Assembly (NCBI GenBank): GCA_900175165.2
Contig: FWWN02000646.1
Location: 164,226 to 228,225 of the forward strand
Length of the DNA stretch: 64,000 nt
Direction of reading: 5' to 3'
DNA from: Rhizomucor pusillus
Taxonomy: Eukaryota; Mucoromycota; Mucoromycetes; Mucorales; Lichtheimiaceae
A model generated the notes under the pieces. It was not told the DNA's origin. It saw nothing but the letters and a program-made list of their open reading frames with translations, and searched no databases. The position numbers and the translations under genes are program-made. Shown one piece after another: positions 1 through 11,080 of this stretch. Position 1 is the stretch's first letter, and each line of letters opens with the position of its first letter.

Positions 1-479
1 TAAAAATCCACTTACGAAAAATCGATACAGATTGAAATCAAGCACAGTCTTGAACGTATTGGTTTTTTGTTGAATGTGTTACGGAGGTTCCCAACTGAAG
101 ATTTGTTGCCAAACTTGCTGCATCGATGTCCACAAACCGCCAATGCAATGATGGTTGTGGCGTCAGAGCAAATAATTTTGGCAAAGTCTTTCAGATCTTC
201 TCGTTTCCCTGCTCGTGCTCCAGTGTATACTGCAATAGTATAAAACGCAACGCAGGAATGAACCTTCCAGGATTTCCCGCCATTTCAGTTGTTGTGTATG
301 GTTCAGGAATATAGCCTTTTAGCGAGATTTGTATGGTATGTATCGCTAAGATAATGTCGAGATCACAGTCTTCTTGTAGCTACTCCGGTATTGTGGGATT
401 GCCTCCGGCAAGATCTTTGTAAATATACTTGTTAGCTAATTTAGGTGCAAGATTGTTCGATATATTCTTTACGGGTTAA

Positions 480-1345
480 CAGTTAACATAGATGCTTATC
501 ATGAGACACAACACTTATGTCGCCTTACTGGTATAAGTCTTTGGAGCTTGGATATGACGAATTTTTCCACTCTGTCCTGGAAATGTTCGACGATCATATT
601 GCTATACGTAGTTTGGAGCGTTTGGCAAGCCCAAGCAAGCGGATTCGCGTATCCTCGAATGCTTGCTTGCGTAAAGATTGCCGAAGGATATTGCGTTTTG
701 AAGCGATCCCAACAGTTGCGGATGTCATTAGGCATCTTGTCATTGGTGTTTGTTATTTCCATATCCCATCACGAGCTGGGATACGGAATAGAAAAATGTC
801 TGTGAAAAGACATAGGCCGGAATCGCATTGTGCGCGTGCTCCACAATGTAAAAATTAACAAAGATCATCACTCGAACAATGACATTCCGTATGAAGGATG
901 ACAGTTGTTGGATTCCCTTCTGTAGCTGTTCTTGATAATCTTCTTTAACAATTCCTGACAGGGATACGATGCGAGTATAACGCTCGAAATTCCTTCCAAA
1001 TCGTGATATGAGGATCTACTCCAGAGCTTGGACATGGTAAGGACAATCCTTGGATGTAGATCTTGAATGACTAGTGGAACCGCATCTGGGACAGGGTTTG
1101 TACTTTCATTTGCATTGGCCCTTCCCTTCTGTATCCTGCCCTTTTTTCTTTCTTTGTTTTTCTTCTTCATTTTCTGTATCTGTTTGTTTCCTTTTCTTGC
1201 CAACTAGCACAACGTTAATTCGAGGTATGAATGATCGTGCCGTAAACGTGCTCACCTTTGCCACTTTCGGTAAAAAGCTTGCACTGTCTATTGGTCTTCA
1301 TCTTGTGGCCTTTTTCGCCACAGTGCTTGCAAATAAATGTGGGTG
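480..1345 (-). pseudogene. Decayed zinc-knuckle repeat-protein gene (probable mobile-element remnant)
   Basis: Read on the minus strand, the region shows parts of one protein spread over different frames. A first knuckle of spacing C-x2-C-x4-H-x7-C lies at about 1340-1266 (motif CKHCGEKGHK). A second with the same spacing and a trailing CP lies at about 1096-1039 (CPRCGSTSH). Then come a helical stretch at about 950-760 (motifs IRNVIVRVMIFVNFYI and FSQTFFYSVSQLV) and another at 762-499 (motif TTYSNMIVEHF). At least two frame changes, near 915 and 765, and an in-frame stop before the second knuckle separate these parts, so it is not an intact gene. I recall this layout (paired knuckles, then a 'FVNYYI..FWYSVCQLV' helix block) from repetitive proteins in Mucoromycota genomes. 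That link is from memory and the mobile-element role is inferred. An ORF at 868-1203 overlaps it in another frame. Confidence 0.55.
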
Positions 1346-3049
1346 AAATATATCAGTAAAAGTTTGCCTTGTGCCCCTTTGGACTCTGCTCACACCTACC
1401 TTCTGCAGCTTCTGTCAACTCCTTCTTCTTGCTTTTTGAAAACTAAGAGCAGTAATGGAGGATAGATAGTATGCTTAGCGAGACTAGGAGAGCAGGAAAC
1501 AGTTCAATGAAAGAATAAAACGTGGTATTTTGCAGTTCTTCCATCTTGCGTAAAGGAAAACAGAAAACAGGAAAGAAGAGGAAAACAAGTCATAGATGAC
1601 GCGGGCCCGTAGCTGACAACTCTTTTTCTTTTCTTCTTGTGGGGCACAAGACAGAATTAAACGAGTATGAATGGTATTAATGCGCTTTAGGGATTTGTGA
1701 AGGATTGACATGAGTACGCCTACATACCTTTCCATGTTCCAATTTATGAATCTTCAGATCCAGGTTTGTAGCCAAGAAGGTTTACATTTGCGACACATAA
1801 ACTTCAAAATAGTCTGCATATCGCTCTCTCTGAGTTCCCTTGTTTATGCTTGATGCCCTCAAGTTACGATCAGAACTCAGGATCGAAAGTCGTTCTACTA
1901 GAGTAGTATGTAGAGTTGTGCTGTTGATTAGCTAGGAGTCAAGACATCAAAACGAGCAGTGTATTGATGTACCGAGTTTTCAATCCTCTTAAGTTACTCC
2001 CTTGTTTTGACAGGTGGTGTCTTATTTATCATGTACACGGTTATTTATTCTGTCAGACATACGGAAGACAGTGATGATATATATGCGGGTACGTTTGAGG
2101 AAGAAGAAACGGATAAGAGGCACAGTAATATACAGCAAACCGCTTTCGGATGCTTATCTGCAAATCCGGACTGGTCGATCTCTATCCGCCAGCACGTTTT
2201 TGGGATAATCTTTTCAAGTTGCACACGTCTATATTTGTTAATCCGATGGTTGTAGTTTACAACAGAAATCTGAATTGATGAGCAAGATAGCTTAGAGGCG
2301 GACTGATATCGAGATAACATGACAGAGGATCGAAACAACGCTTGATGAGTCACTAGCCAGCACGATTGGAAAGCAAACAACTTGTCGGTCACGTTTTCTG
2401 TGCATCATTCAGGTGGGACGATCGTTATGATTCTTTTTCCTTTTTCGTTCGAGAGCTTATTCAAAGTGTGTTTGATTGCTGACCAGAATATAAACGGCTA
2501 TCAAAGGCAGAACGACAAAAACTCAACTCAGAGTTAAGCGAGTAAATGTGGAACGTTGCTACGGTTACGACTTACCGTTAGTTCAACAGGTTTTCGAAAA
2601 ACGTAGATTGCTACCTTTTTGCGCTTGCCAAATAGCTAAGATAATGCAAAATCCAAGATGTGTCCCTGGTAGAATTATCTAAATATCCTGCCAAGGGATC
2701 ATTAGACGATGGTTCATATCATTGGCAGCATGAATGCCTTAATCGATGGTACGTATTCGACAAGGAAGGATGGATCTCGTAATCCCAATCTCAAATTGGT
2801 TTCCTTGGGGCAAAAGGCTTCCTTCCATAACCATTTATGCAGTTAGCGAGATTTCTCGGTTTCCATTTTGCTGTCGTATACATTGTAAGGCAGAGGAATG
2901 GAGTGATTATAAAAAGAGCGGCCCTCGTCCTATCGTTCATTTCGATGACATTGTCTGTCCAAAATACAACGAAGTAACATCCATAAATTTTTCTCTGAAT
3001 CTCAGGCGCGAATTTGAATTCAAAAACCTGCAGCTTTGGGCATTGCTCA
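1346..3049. other. Gene-poor stretch, no supported gene
   Basis: Only short overlapping ORFs on both strands, none with a recognisable domain, plausible splice pattern or biased composition. The longest (2007-2255 plus, 2045-2392 minus) lie opposite each other and look like chance frames. It may hold further decayed parts of the element to its left. Confidence 0.4.
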
Positions 3050-3550
3050 AATGCTACGCAATCGAGAGACAGCGACCTCAAAAGACTTTCTTGCGATGGT
3101 CACTACTCTCTTTTGTTCTTCATTTTCTTTTTAGGATTCGAGTCCACTTTTTGAAGGGATTTACGCCATAGGCCACCCAACCCGGAAAGGAATGAAAGAG
3201 GCCTCTAGCGAAGCCAGCAAACAAGTGACCGTTGACACGCCAGAGCTACGCACCCAGATCAGGGGAGGAATCAAAAAAAGCCAGGCTGCGCAGGATCGAG
3301 CTCCCCACTCAGAGGTTACAGGCTTACTGCCCGAAAGTTCTTGCTGCTACGCTTCTGAGGACTCGTCTTGGGACTGACACCTGTTAGCTTCCATTGGGCA
3401 CGCAAAGCAGAGGTACCCCATCTGGTCCTCCCAAGATCTGGCAGGGTAGAGCCCACGAGGGGCATATGGCGTCGAGGATAAGGAAAAGAAAAAGAGAGGT
3501 CGAGAGGAAAGGCCCTTTTTATAGTTCCTTGGGAGTCGGCATTTGAACCC
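3050..3550 (-). repeat. Dispersed repeat, copy A (about 500 bp)
   Basis: This segment matches 31605-32095 in the same orientation and is nearly identical by eye over most of its length, with scattered substitutions and one-base length changes. Read on the minus strand it looks like the start of a small gene: a TATAAAAAGG box (minus strand of 3514-3523), a pyrimidine-rich leader, an ATG at 3465 opening an ORF (MPLVGSTLPDLG...) and a GTAAGC donor-like site near 3330. On the plus strand a second ORF (KEASSEASKQ..., ending ...YASEDSSWD) is also shared by both copies. I saw no clear terminal inverted repeats or target-site duplication, so the class is unknown (solo LTR, non-autonomous element or a duplicated gene start). 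Confidence 0.75.
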
Positions 3551-4539
3551 TTTTCCATTGAGAGCATGAAATCTTATGCAAATAGATCGATGGTAATGAA
3601 AATGCAAATGCGCTGTTGTTAGCAATGTTTGATATATGCGTGCGCCAGGGCGAATTATCGGCACGCAGCAACTAGTGGCATGGATTTCCTGACGGTCAAA
3701 GCAAAAAAAGTCTCCGTCCTTATTGATGGAACACTATAGTTAATTAATTTATACAGGCTCCACACGCGTTGGATGGAAGAGTGTATAACGCGGTATGGGC
3801 TACAAAATTAATGTTTACTTTTGGAGTTTGGCGGGCAGAACAGACACCAATCCGAGGAATAAAAGGACTAGAAAGGTTTTGGATATTCAGCACAGCTGTT
3901 TCAGATTCTACATTGAATTTTACGATATAGACTGAGCATCCAAAACATTGTTTGAAGATGAAGTTTTAAACCCTTTTTTACGGATCAATACCTACTCCTA
4001 GAGTCGATTCTTTCATTGCACCAAGGCGCGGTTCCGGATAATGATGTGAATTTAGGGCAATGAATTGAGCCTGTATATTAAGGGCATCACTAATCTTATG
4101 GTGTGAAGTCCAACTCCATATTTGATTTCGCTTCCACATTTTTGGTATTCTATCTGAATTCAGTTTCCATTGATCTCGAAGATATACCTTTGTGTACCTT
4201 AATTAAATGTTCGATTCGTGGGGCTCAAGTCGATTAAATACAGATTCTACATGATTGAAATTGATTGTCAAAAGATTCCATACTGTGAAACAGTTCTGCA
4301 GGCTCAGTTACTCGAAAACATTTAGGAATATCTGCATATAGCCGTTGGGCAATTGTTTCTAATAGCAGAGCTTTTATTGCCAAGAGCATAAAATGGCAAG
4401 ACTCCTTCTCCTTTTCTCTTCCTTCTCTGTATCTCACAGAAATCAATGAAGACAATCAAGAAGGTAAACTAGAATGAATACTGCTCGGTTTAATATACAA
4501 ACGATTAACTGCTTGATGTAGGATAAAGCATGAATATGA
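3551..4539. other. Intergenic, no supported gene
   Basis: AT-rich sequence with only short ORFs (for example 4234-4455 and 4443-4634 minus). No domain, promoter plus ORF combination or RNA gene was recognised. Confidence 0.4.
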
Positions 4540-4860
4540 ACATCTCTACACTGCTCTCTTCGTCTTACCAAGCTGAACCTTGATCTGATCACGTGCTCTG
4601 GTGTATGAATATCTCTCCATTGCTTCCTTTGCATATCAAGTCGCGCCTTGCTTTTTACATCATTTCTATGAATGTCTGTATTGTTCCCTTTGGCTTATCG
4701 AGTCGAGGATTTCTTTCATCATCTGCTCTGATGCGATGTGCGGCCTTTTGCGCTCTCTCTCTCTCGGTTATCAAGTCGAGGTTTCCTTCCATCATGGTCT
4801 CTGATGTCGATAAATCTCCTCTGTTGTTCTCTTTTGCTTATGATTGTAATGATTTTGATG
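4540..4860. repeat. Degenerate tandem repeat, period about 63-72 bp, four to five units
   Basis: A recurring unit has the form 'GATxTCTCTCCATTGCT...CTTTGCTTATCAAG', then TCGAGGTTTC, then a CATCATTTGCTCTGATG-like tail. The landmark TACCAAG / TATCAAG / TATCGAG / TATCAAG starts at 4566, 4634, 4697 and 4769, so spacings are 68, 63 and 72 bp; a fifth, weaker unit follows near 4811. The reading frames through it are not conserved between units, so it looks like an ageing minisatellite, not a coding repeat. Confidence 0.65.
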
Positions 4861-5299
4861 CCCCCGGTGCAAACTCGGCACCACTTCCTCCCAAATACGC
4901 TCGCTTCTGACGTACTTTTTTATATTTAACCAGCACTTGCCCGCCTCACCCGCCGACACAGTGTTTGCCAGCTCTTGTAGCTAGGAATGACGATGCTAAA
5001 TTAAGTTAATCTAACATGATATTAAAGCGAAGCGAGTGTTGTTAAGCGCTTCTGAGGAAGAGACGCATCAAGTCATTAGTTCAAGATGTATTCAAATATA
5101 CAAGGAAAATACGCATAAATTGTATTTCTGGAAATCACGTTCAACCTCAAGTTAACATATTTCTGATTTGAAGCTTGTTGTTGACATTGGTAAGGATCAA
5201 GAACCGGTTCACTAGGTTTATGCTCTGCAAAAAGTTTTCTGCTTTTCTCTTCAAAGGATGTGTAACTTATGATGATTATTGAGAGTGGTGGTTATGAGT

Positions 5300-7364
5300 T
5301 TATGCTCGTCTTTTGCCTTTCTTGTCTTCCAAAAGATCATCGTCATCATCTTCAGCCTTTCGCTTGCCTTTCTTGGCCTTATTTAAGAACGTATCGAGTC
5401 CAAAAACGTCCTCAGATGGTGCTGCTCGACTGCCAATGGTTTCTTTCTCGAACTCCACAGGTCCTGCCGAGCCTTCACCGCTGCCTTCAGCGCCAGAGAA
5501 ACCTTTGTGGGTCAAACCAAACTTGTCTTGTTTCACCATTCTTTCGATATCTTCCGCATCTGTGCTGCCGAGCACATCAGACTCTTCACCTTTACCACGG
5601 AATCGATAGATAGATGATGAAGTTTGATTGAATAGGGGCTTGTCGTAAATACTGTAAGCTATAGAACACGAGTCGTGTTAATATTTCTTCATGATGATAT
5701 TCAGCTTTTCAAACTTACATTCGTCATCCTTGAAGCCTGAGCCAATGCCCTCCGATTGGTTGAACAGACGAGCGTCGAACATACTGTCCTTGCTCAACGA
5801 CGGTTTGGCTAGACCAAGCGCGATCTTTTCGGAAATATCACGGCCTTGCTCACTGCAAATGGCCACATTAGTATCCATGACAAGAAATTGCCAATAGAAT
5901 GCAAAAGAAACATACCGTGCCAAATGTTTAGCCTTAGCTTCAGTGCCCATGCGGCTCATACGCATCTCACGCTCTCTCTGCTTTTGACGTTCACGACGTA
6001 GTCTATCACGCTCTCGGGCTTTGGCTTCTTCCTCTTCGCCTTCTTCGTCGCGTCCTCGAGTTGGCCGTCTACGAGGAGATCTATCGCTGTCACTCTCGCT
6101 TTCGCTGCCAGATCCTGAGCCTGATTGATCTGAAGAGTCATACTGAGGCATCAAGGACGCTGCTGTGGCACGGTTGGCTTTCACCGCAGTGCCAACAGGT
6201 TTCTCTTCCTCTGCTTCTGCCGCTGCTGACGACGACGACGTCTTGAAACCGGCTCTTTCCTCGCGCGCTTTCTGTGCAAGGTTGCGAAGCTTTTCTTCTT
6301 CAGCCTCCTTTTGCTTTTGTGCCAATTTCTGCTGCATCAAGTTTCTTTGGCGAACTTCTTCTCTAGCATGACGATCGGCTGCGTACAATGCTTCAGAAAA
6401 CTTTGCAAAGTTGTCGTTGATGGTGATCTCTTGCAGGCCACGACCATCGGCCGCCAGGCGTTTATCCAATGGAATGGTGTAACCTTTTGTGTTTTTCCAG
6501 TTTGAAATACATGGGGGAATAACCCACTCTGCTTGTTCTTTGGCTGTAAGTTTTCGGGGTGGTGAATGCATGACGGGGGCAGGCGGCGAGGGTGGGCCAC
6601 GAGGAATCTTTTTATGCTGGAAGCTGGGAGGAGCCATAGGATCGACAGGTGCATCAACCATACGGATGATACGTTGCTTTGCACCGCTGTTCAAGTTATC
6701 GTTGGCCTGGTTGGCCGCAGGAGTGTAACGGATATACGTTGGATCTTTGTTGGTACCTCCTGTTGCTTTTACAACGTTTTTAGGCTGTGCTGCTGCAATC
6801 TTTGTGTTGACTATACGTTCGAGTGCTGCCTTTGTCTTTTCTGCAACACTCATTACTTCTTCCTCACTCGGCCGATCCATGGCAATTTTTTCGACGTCGA
6901 CATCCTTACGCTCCTTCAAAGGAACCATGTCTTTGAGCGACGTATGAATAATGCGATCGCTGCTGTGACCTTGTCGAGCGATAGCATCGTACTTGACATT
7001 GCCTTCGGAATCAACTTGCAAAGTCAGAGCACCACCGCTGCGTTCCTTTGTGCGTTCGTCTCCTCTGCGACCCATGCCCAACGGATACTGCGCGAAGTGA
7101 ATCTCTGGGAATGCACCGCCATTGCCAAAGTCTTCAGGTACTCTTGGCTTGAAGCCTTGACGTTGACCGTAGGGTGGAATTCGATTGCTGCGTGCAGAAA
7201 CAAGCTGTGTAATCTTTCGTTCGAATTGAGGAGTTGTAGAACGGGTAGTACCAGATTGCTGCGCAACCTGTCGAGGTTTCGGTAGGAGGCTACAGCGCAA
7301 CGTTAATTAACTCCATTAGATCGTCAAGATCGAAACCATCTACCTACCTTGAGAGTGTAGCCAT
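5300..7364 (-). CDS. SNW1: SNW-domain pre-mRNA splicing factor (SNW1/SKIP/Prp45)
   Basis: Spliceosome component of the NineTeen-complex/Prp19-related core, also a transcription coregulator in animals; nuclear. Four exons (7364-7348, 7289-5916, 5852-5719, 5658-5300) give 627 aa, close to human SKIP (536 aa) with a longer mid and tail. The N-terminus MATLSSLLPKPR and the SNW block around residues 160-330 are clear: motif PPCISNWKN is the family signature S-N-W-K-N, followed by KGYTIPLDKRLAADGRGLQ. A charged coiled-coil region follows, then the conserved EKIALGLAKPSLSKDSMFDARLFNQ block and an acidic/basic tail (EDDDDDLLEDKKGKRR). The 17-nt first exon is supported by the frame and by the family N-terminus. 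The 63-nt intron at 5853-5915 is in frame, so an unspliced reading would insert about 21 wrong residues. It is the 3'-most of a tight tandem of minus-strand genes. Confidence 0.96.
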
Positions 7365-7484
7365 CGCTTAAATAAACAAGGAAAAGGATAAAAAGGCGAA
7401 CTTCGCCAGCAGAATCATCAAATGACGGAACATTACAAACTCAGCGAGAACTGCCACTGGTAAGAATATCTCCACACAGCATAT

Positions 7485-8412
7485 TTATTGCTTCTTTGCT
7501 ATCAAAGCTTGCAACACTGAACCAGGTGCTAATTTTACAACATTGTTTCCTGCTGATACATTTTCATCTTTATCAAATATGATAGGATCACTGTCCTTCA
7601 GTACCCGACCAAGATAGATGAGTCGTATGGAGTGAGTTTGTGCTGATATACCGACATCTGATTGCATGAATATGCGGGTTTTTAGCGATCCAGCTGTCTC
7701 ATCACTTTTGCTAATGTCGACTTTGATATCTCTTCCTGATGACAATCGTATGGTAATGGGAGTCAATGTCGATTCTTCCGCAGTAATGTGACTATCTTTC
7801 TTTTCCTGAACTGAAATATTGGATGTGGATCCTTTTGGCGCATCGAACTGCTCTTCATTGGACTGCCCAGAAGTCTCTGGAATAAGGTTTGTGGGATCAA
7901 CAATGCAGTAAAGTGGTATCACGTAACGGTTGCCTAGCTCTGGGACGATAAATGAGATACTCCGCGTGCTCATTGGACTAATCACCTTGCTTACCATCGT
8001 AACATCCGTCAGCAGGATTGCCAGTAGGTAAAATGATGTTTGCAGCCTCCAGAATAGACTGGGCCATACTTGTATCAGACGCTTTCATGGCTGCTTCTAA
8101 AGCTTGCCAAATTTCCCGGCGACCCTGATCCACACAAGGTCGAGTCAGCAAAGAAGTCTCTTGACAGCAGCCCATCTCGTTTAGCGTACCTCGTAAGTAG
8201 GCGCAGTGTCCCAGAAAGTATTGCGCATATCTTCCAGCTGTTTTCGTGTTATTGGCTTAACATGGATGTACTTGAGACCGGCTCGCTTGAACGGTTTGCC
8301 TGGAAAGATTGTTAGTCCGGCAACTTTACATTATGTCTGATGAAATCCTGCCATTTGTGCCACTCGATCGTGGATCAGAGTCGTCAGCAGCGCGAGAAGC
8401 ACAGCATCCCAT
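7485..8412 (-). CDS. UBTD1/UBTD2-type ubiquitin-domain protein
   Basis: Relative of human UBTD1/UBTD2 (DC-UbP), proteins that pair a helical N-terminal domain with a C-terminal ubiquitin-like fold and engage E2/E3 ubiquitin enzymes. Exons 8412-8364, 8299-8190, 8124-7995 and 7939-7485 give 247 aa. The start MGCCASRA resembles the family MG(N/C)C start and could be myristoylated and palmitoylated. The N-terminal block FWDTAPTYEGRREIWQALEAA and the CYDELGNRYVIPLYCIVDP block are diagnostic. The ubiquitin-like fold is near residues 165-245 (ITIRLSSGRDIKV ... LIYLGRVLKDSD). The first intron needs a weak donor (A/GTGGCA) to keep frame: the obvious GTAAAG nearby would give a 30-nt intron and the wrong frame, so exon 1 is the least certain part. 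Start is 120 bp behind the next gene's stop in this minus-strand run. Confidence 0.9.
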
Positions 8413-8536
8413 TTAGTCAGATTGGAACTACTGCTTGGGCGGAAAACGAAGCAAGACACAAGGGGAGGGGTTATGGGAGAACAACAGCAGTAAGAAAAAA
8501 ATGTTGCGAGCTCAAAGCAAGTTAGCCACCACGTGA

Positions 8537-9591
8537 TCAAGCAAACAAGTTGTTTATTTCATCAATCTCAACTTTGGTATAACAGCACGGGCGACCCGGA
8601 TTATAACGACTGCCTATTGTTTGTGTTCCTTGACAAAACCTTTGAAGATCGTCATCCAATGTCGCATTCTCTGCAGTGTAGCCGCAGCATACAGCCACCA
8701 GAGACTCGGTATCTAACCAGTCCAATCTGAATCCCCAGGAACCTTTCGGCGCAGGTTGTACCCTGATTGATGATGACTGGATATCCTTTTTTAGGAGAAA
8801 ACCAGTTTTGCTTATCTTGAGGGGGGGGGGATTGCTTACCTCGTTTTTCCCAAAATTCAAGTTTTTCACATCCACTGCTAGTCCAATGCCTAATCCTTTG
8901 ATAAAGCTTTCCTTGAGAGCCCAAAACGAGTAAAATGTTTCAAAAGGATGCGGGCTTTTCATAATCATATCAACTTCATCGGTAGCCAGCTAATGCAAAT
9001 ATGTCAAGCATATGCAACAACGACTGAGACAGGAATCACTCACCTGAGGTCCAAAAGTTTTGACAAGGTTGAGTACAGACTCCTCAAAATCATCCAAGCA
9101 AACAATATCAATGCCAACATGCAGATCAGCCCGATCTGTTGCTGCCAACACAACCCAGTTGCCATGATGTGAGATATTAAAATCGTACCACCTTTTCATA
9201 AGAAAATTTTTGAGCAATTTCCTCTTGCACTTGAATTAGATGTTGTTTGTTTCGCGCACCTATCTGCATTCAATAACTTTGGTTTTCCATGTTTTGTTGC
9301 TGCGCCAAACTGACAGGAGCGCCAATCCTTGCTGCAGTAGCGGGCAAAATAGTAACGTCTGAGAAGTTGGCTTCCGAGCGCCAGCCGTTTGTCCTTTTCA
9401 AACTTGAATCGTAACACAGCTTTGCGATCAACTTCTGGTAACCGCGATATGGCTTTGGCAAACTAGAGGCCAGAATGACAAACTCAGTTGATGTTTTGGG
9501 AGCTCTCAAATGGCATCGGCTTCGTTACATTGGTGGACTCGCTGAATGCTTCATTAACATTCAGAGCTAACAGCGTCAACGGTTGCTGCAT
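8537..9591 (-). CDS. 4'-phosphopantetheinyl transferase (Lys5/AASDHPPT-like)
   Basis: Transfers phosphopantetheine from CoA to carrier domains. In fungi the partner is alpha-aminoadipate reductase (Lys2) of lysine synthesis, and sometimes fatty-acid or polyketide carriers; cytosolic. Exons 9591-9529, 9462-9260, 9191-9044, 8989-8840 and 8776-8537 give 267 aa. Landmarks: HGKPKL near residue 80, FNISHHG, then VGIDIV (Mg/CoA-binding acidic residues of the G-I-D motif), and WALKESFIKGLGIGL (W-x-x-K-E-x-x-x-K, the catalytic helix). All motifs are intact. The 63-nt intron at 8777-8839 is in frame and begins GTAAGC directly before a run of ten C (ten G on plus at 8821-8830). The ATG lies only 34 bp downstream of the stop of the preceding gene. 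Stop is 124 bp before the UBTD-like ATG, a gap that holds a CACGTG hexamer at 8530-8535. Confidence 0.93.
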
Positions 9592-9625
9592 ACTTCCTCA
9601 AAGGACAAGACGCGGACTTTATTGT

Positions 9626-10985
9626 TTACGTTCTGTACACAAATTGGACATCATGGCCATTGACCATGCACGCCACTTGCAGAGTCCCGATTTCGTTCCC
9701 TTGCATATCCAATGGATAATATCCGAGCTGTTTGCTTGGAAGCACAAGTACCGGTAGCTGTCCTTGTCGAATGTGGGAATCAAACAGCTCTACCCCTGGA
9801 TCGTTCTCCTGAGCTCCTGCATCGCGTCTGCCGCCGTTGCTATGTTCTTGATAATGTTTCGATAGCAAGGCTTGATTCCGTAGGTCAAACCCTGTCCACA
9901 CAGGCATGTCATTCTCAGATTTTAAACGAAACACCCAGATGAAATCGAGCGAAGCGACCTGTACTGCCTCCGAAGAGTAACGCTGATTCAGTGAAGGGGA
10001 TGGCGGTGCAGTGAGTTGTTGCAGAATATCACGCTGCTGCTCTTGATCCAGCACGTCACTGGCAGGACCGGTTGAAAGAACTGTACGGATCATGGGGGAA
10101 GTACGCCCTGTCGTCTTTCTGAGTATGGATTTTGGTAACAACATGCGTTTTAGAAACGATGTGACAGACCATCGGCGCCTACCAGAAAACAGCTCTGTGG
10201 TTGCTCCAGCAGATACAGAGTCAGTTGATCGAAGATATCCATTCTGACTAGGTGGCGATGATGCGGCGGATGACGGTCGCACCGTAGAGCTATTTGATGT
10301 TGGAGTAGAAGCTGTATATCCTGCGCTGCTAGCTACTACAGCCGAGCTCGTTCCATGGAGATTTCCTGAGGAGGCGGTCCCTTCAGTGTTTTCCTCCATC
10401 CATGTCTGCGTCTTGTTCTTCATCGCATTCTCAGTTGCAAGGCGCTCTTGCTCCGTAGGACTATCAAACTCCTCTTCTTCATCGTTACCCTGCCCCGGAT
10501 CGTCACCACCATCGTAGTAATCATATGAATGACTATAGTCTGATGATATTCGGCATGTTTGTGAGGCACGTTCATCATAAACATCATATCTTGGATCTTC
10601 TATGTTATATGAAGGTGGGCGATAGTGACTAGCAGGTCTACGTCGGTGACGCTGATGGCTGTAAGCTGGATAATACTAATGAGGCAGTGGAATCTGATTA
10701 GACACTAGCTGTAAGCAAGCGCGGATTACTTGTAACCTCGCTATCTTCGTTGTCCATGTAGTGCCCAGATTGATAATATGGATCGCTAAGCGCAGTTCCA
10801 GAGGGTGACATACGATGATCCAGATATTGCTGGGGAACATCAGTAGCCGAATGCCTTCTGCGCCGGCGCCGATGAACAGTGGAGCGTCGGCTGCTAGGAC
10901 CGCGAAGTGCAGGCGGTACAATGTGATAAGAGCGTGGATGGAAAGTATACTCGTCCGGATAGTCCTGCATGTAGTAAGGGACCAT
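9626..10985 (-). CDS. Hypothetical protein with WWE-like C-terminal domain
   Basis: Two exons (10985-10737 and 10675-9626; intron GTTACA...CATTAG) give 432 aa. The start MVPYYMQDYPDEYTF is chosen because upstream in-frame sequence has no better ATG and no family support. Residues 1-210 are low complexity: a run of arginines (HRRRRRRHSA), many Tyr/Pro, an acidic patch (GNDEEEEFDSP), then Ser/Thr-rich sequence. Residues about 325-430 form the only ordered-looking part: DFIWVFRLKSENDMPVW..FDLRNQ near the start and VELFDSHIRQGQLPVLVLP later. The spacing of W, Y and the end strands recalls a WWE fold, but I am not sure. A conserved-looking RRRWSVTSFLKR segment sits near residue 240. The stop is followed at once by AATAAA and, 34 bp on, by the phosphopantetheinyl transferase ATG. 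Function unknown. Confidence 0.75.
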
Positions 10986-11080
10986 TGTTGGAGGAGAAGA
11001 AGATACGAAAACAATGGACTTTGAACAGAAACGATGTTTTAATGTGAGGATGTTTATCGATATTGTGAAAAAGGAAACTG

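Noticed and set aside
868..1203. ORF starting MARKGNKQIQKMKKK as an intact 111-aa gene
   Set aside because: It overlaps a second zinc knuckle in another frame and runs into a frame change near 915. It reads as part of a decayed element.
6566..7285. 239-aa plus-strand ORF
   Set aside because: Lies wholly antisense to the SNW1 coding exon; it has no domain and is explained by codon composition.
8300..8329. 30-nt intron (GTAAAG...CCAG) as first intron of the UBTD-like gene
   Set aside because: It gives the wrong frame for the GKPFKRAG exon; the 64-nt version with the weaker donor keeps frame.
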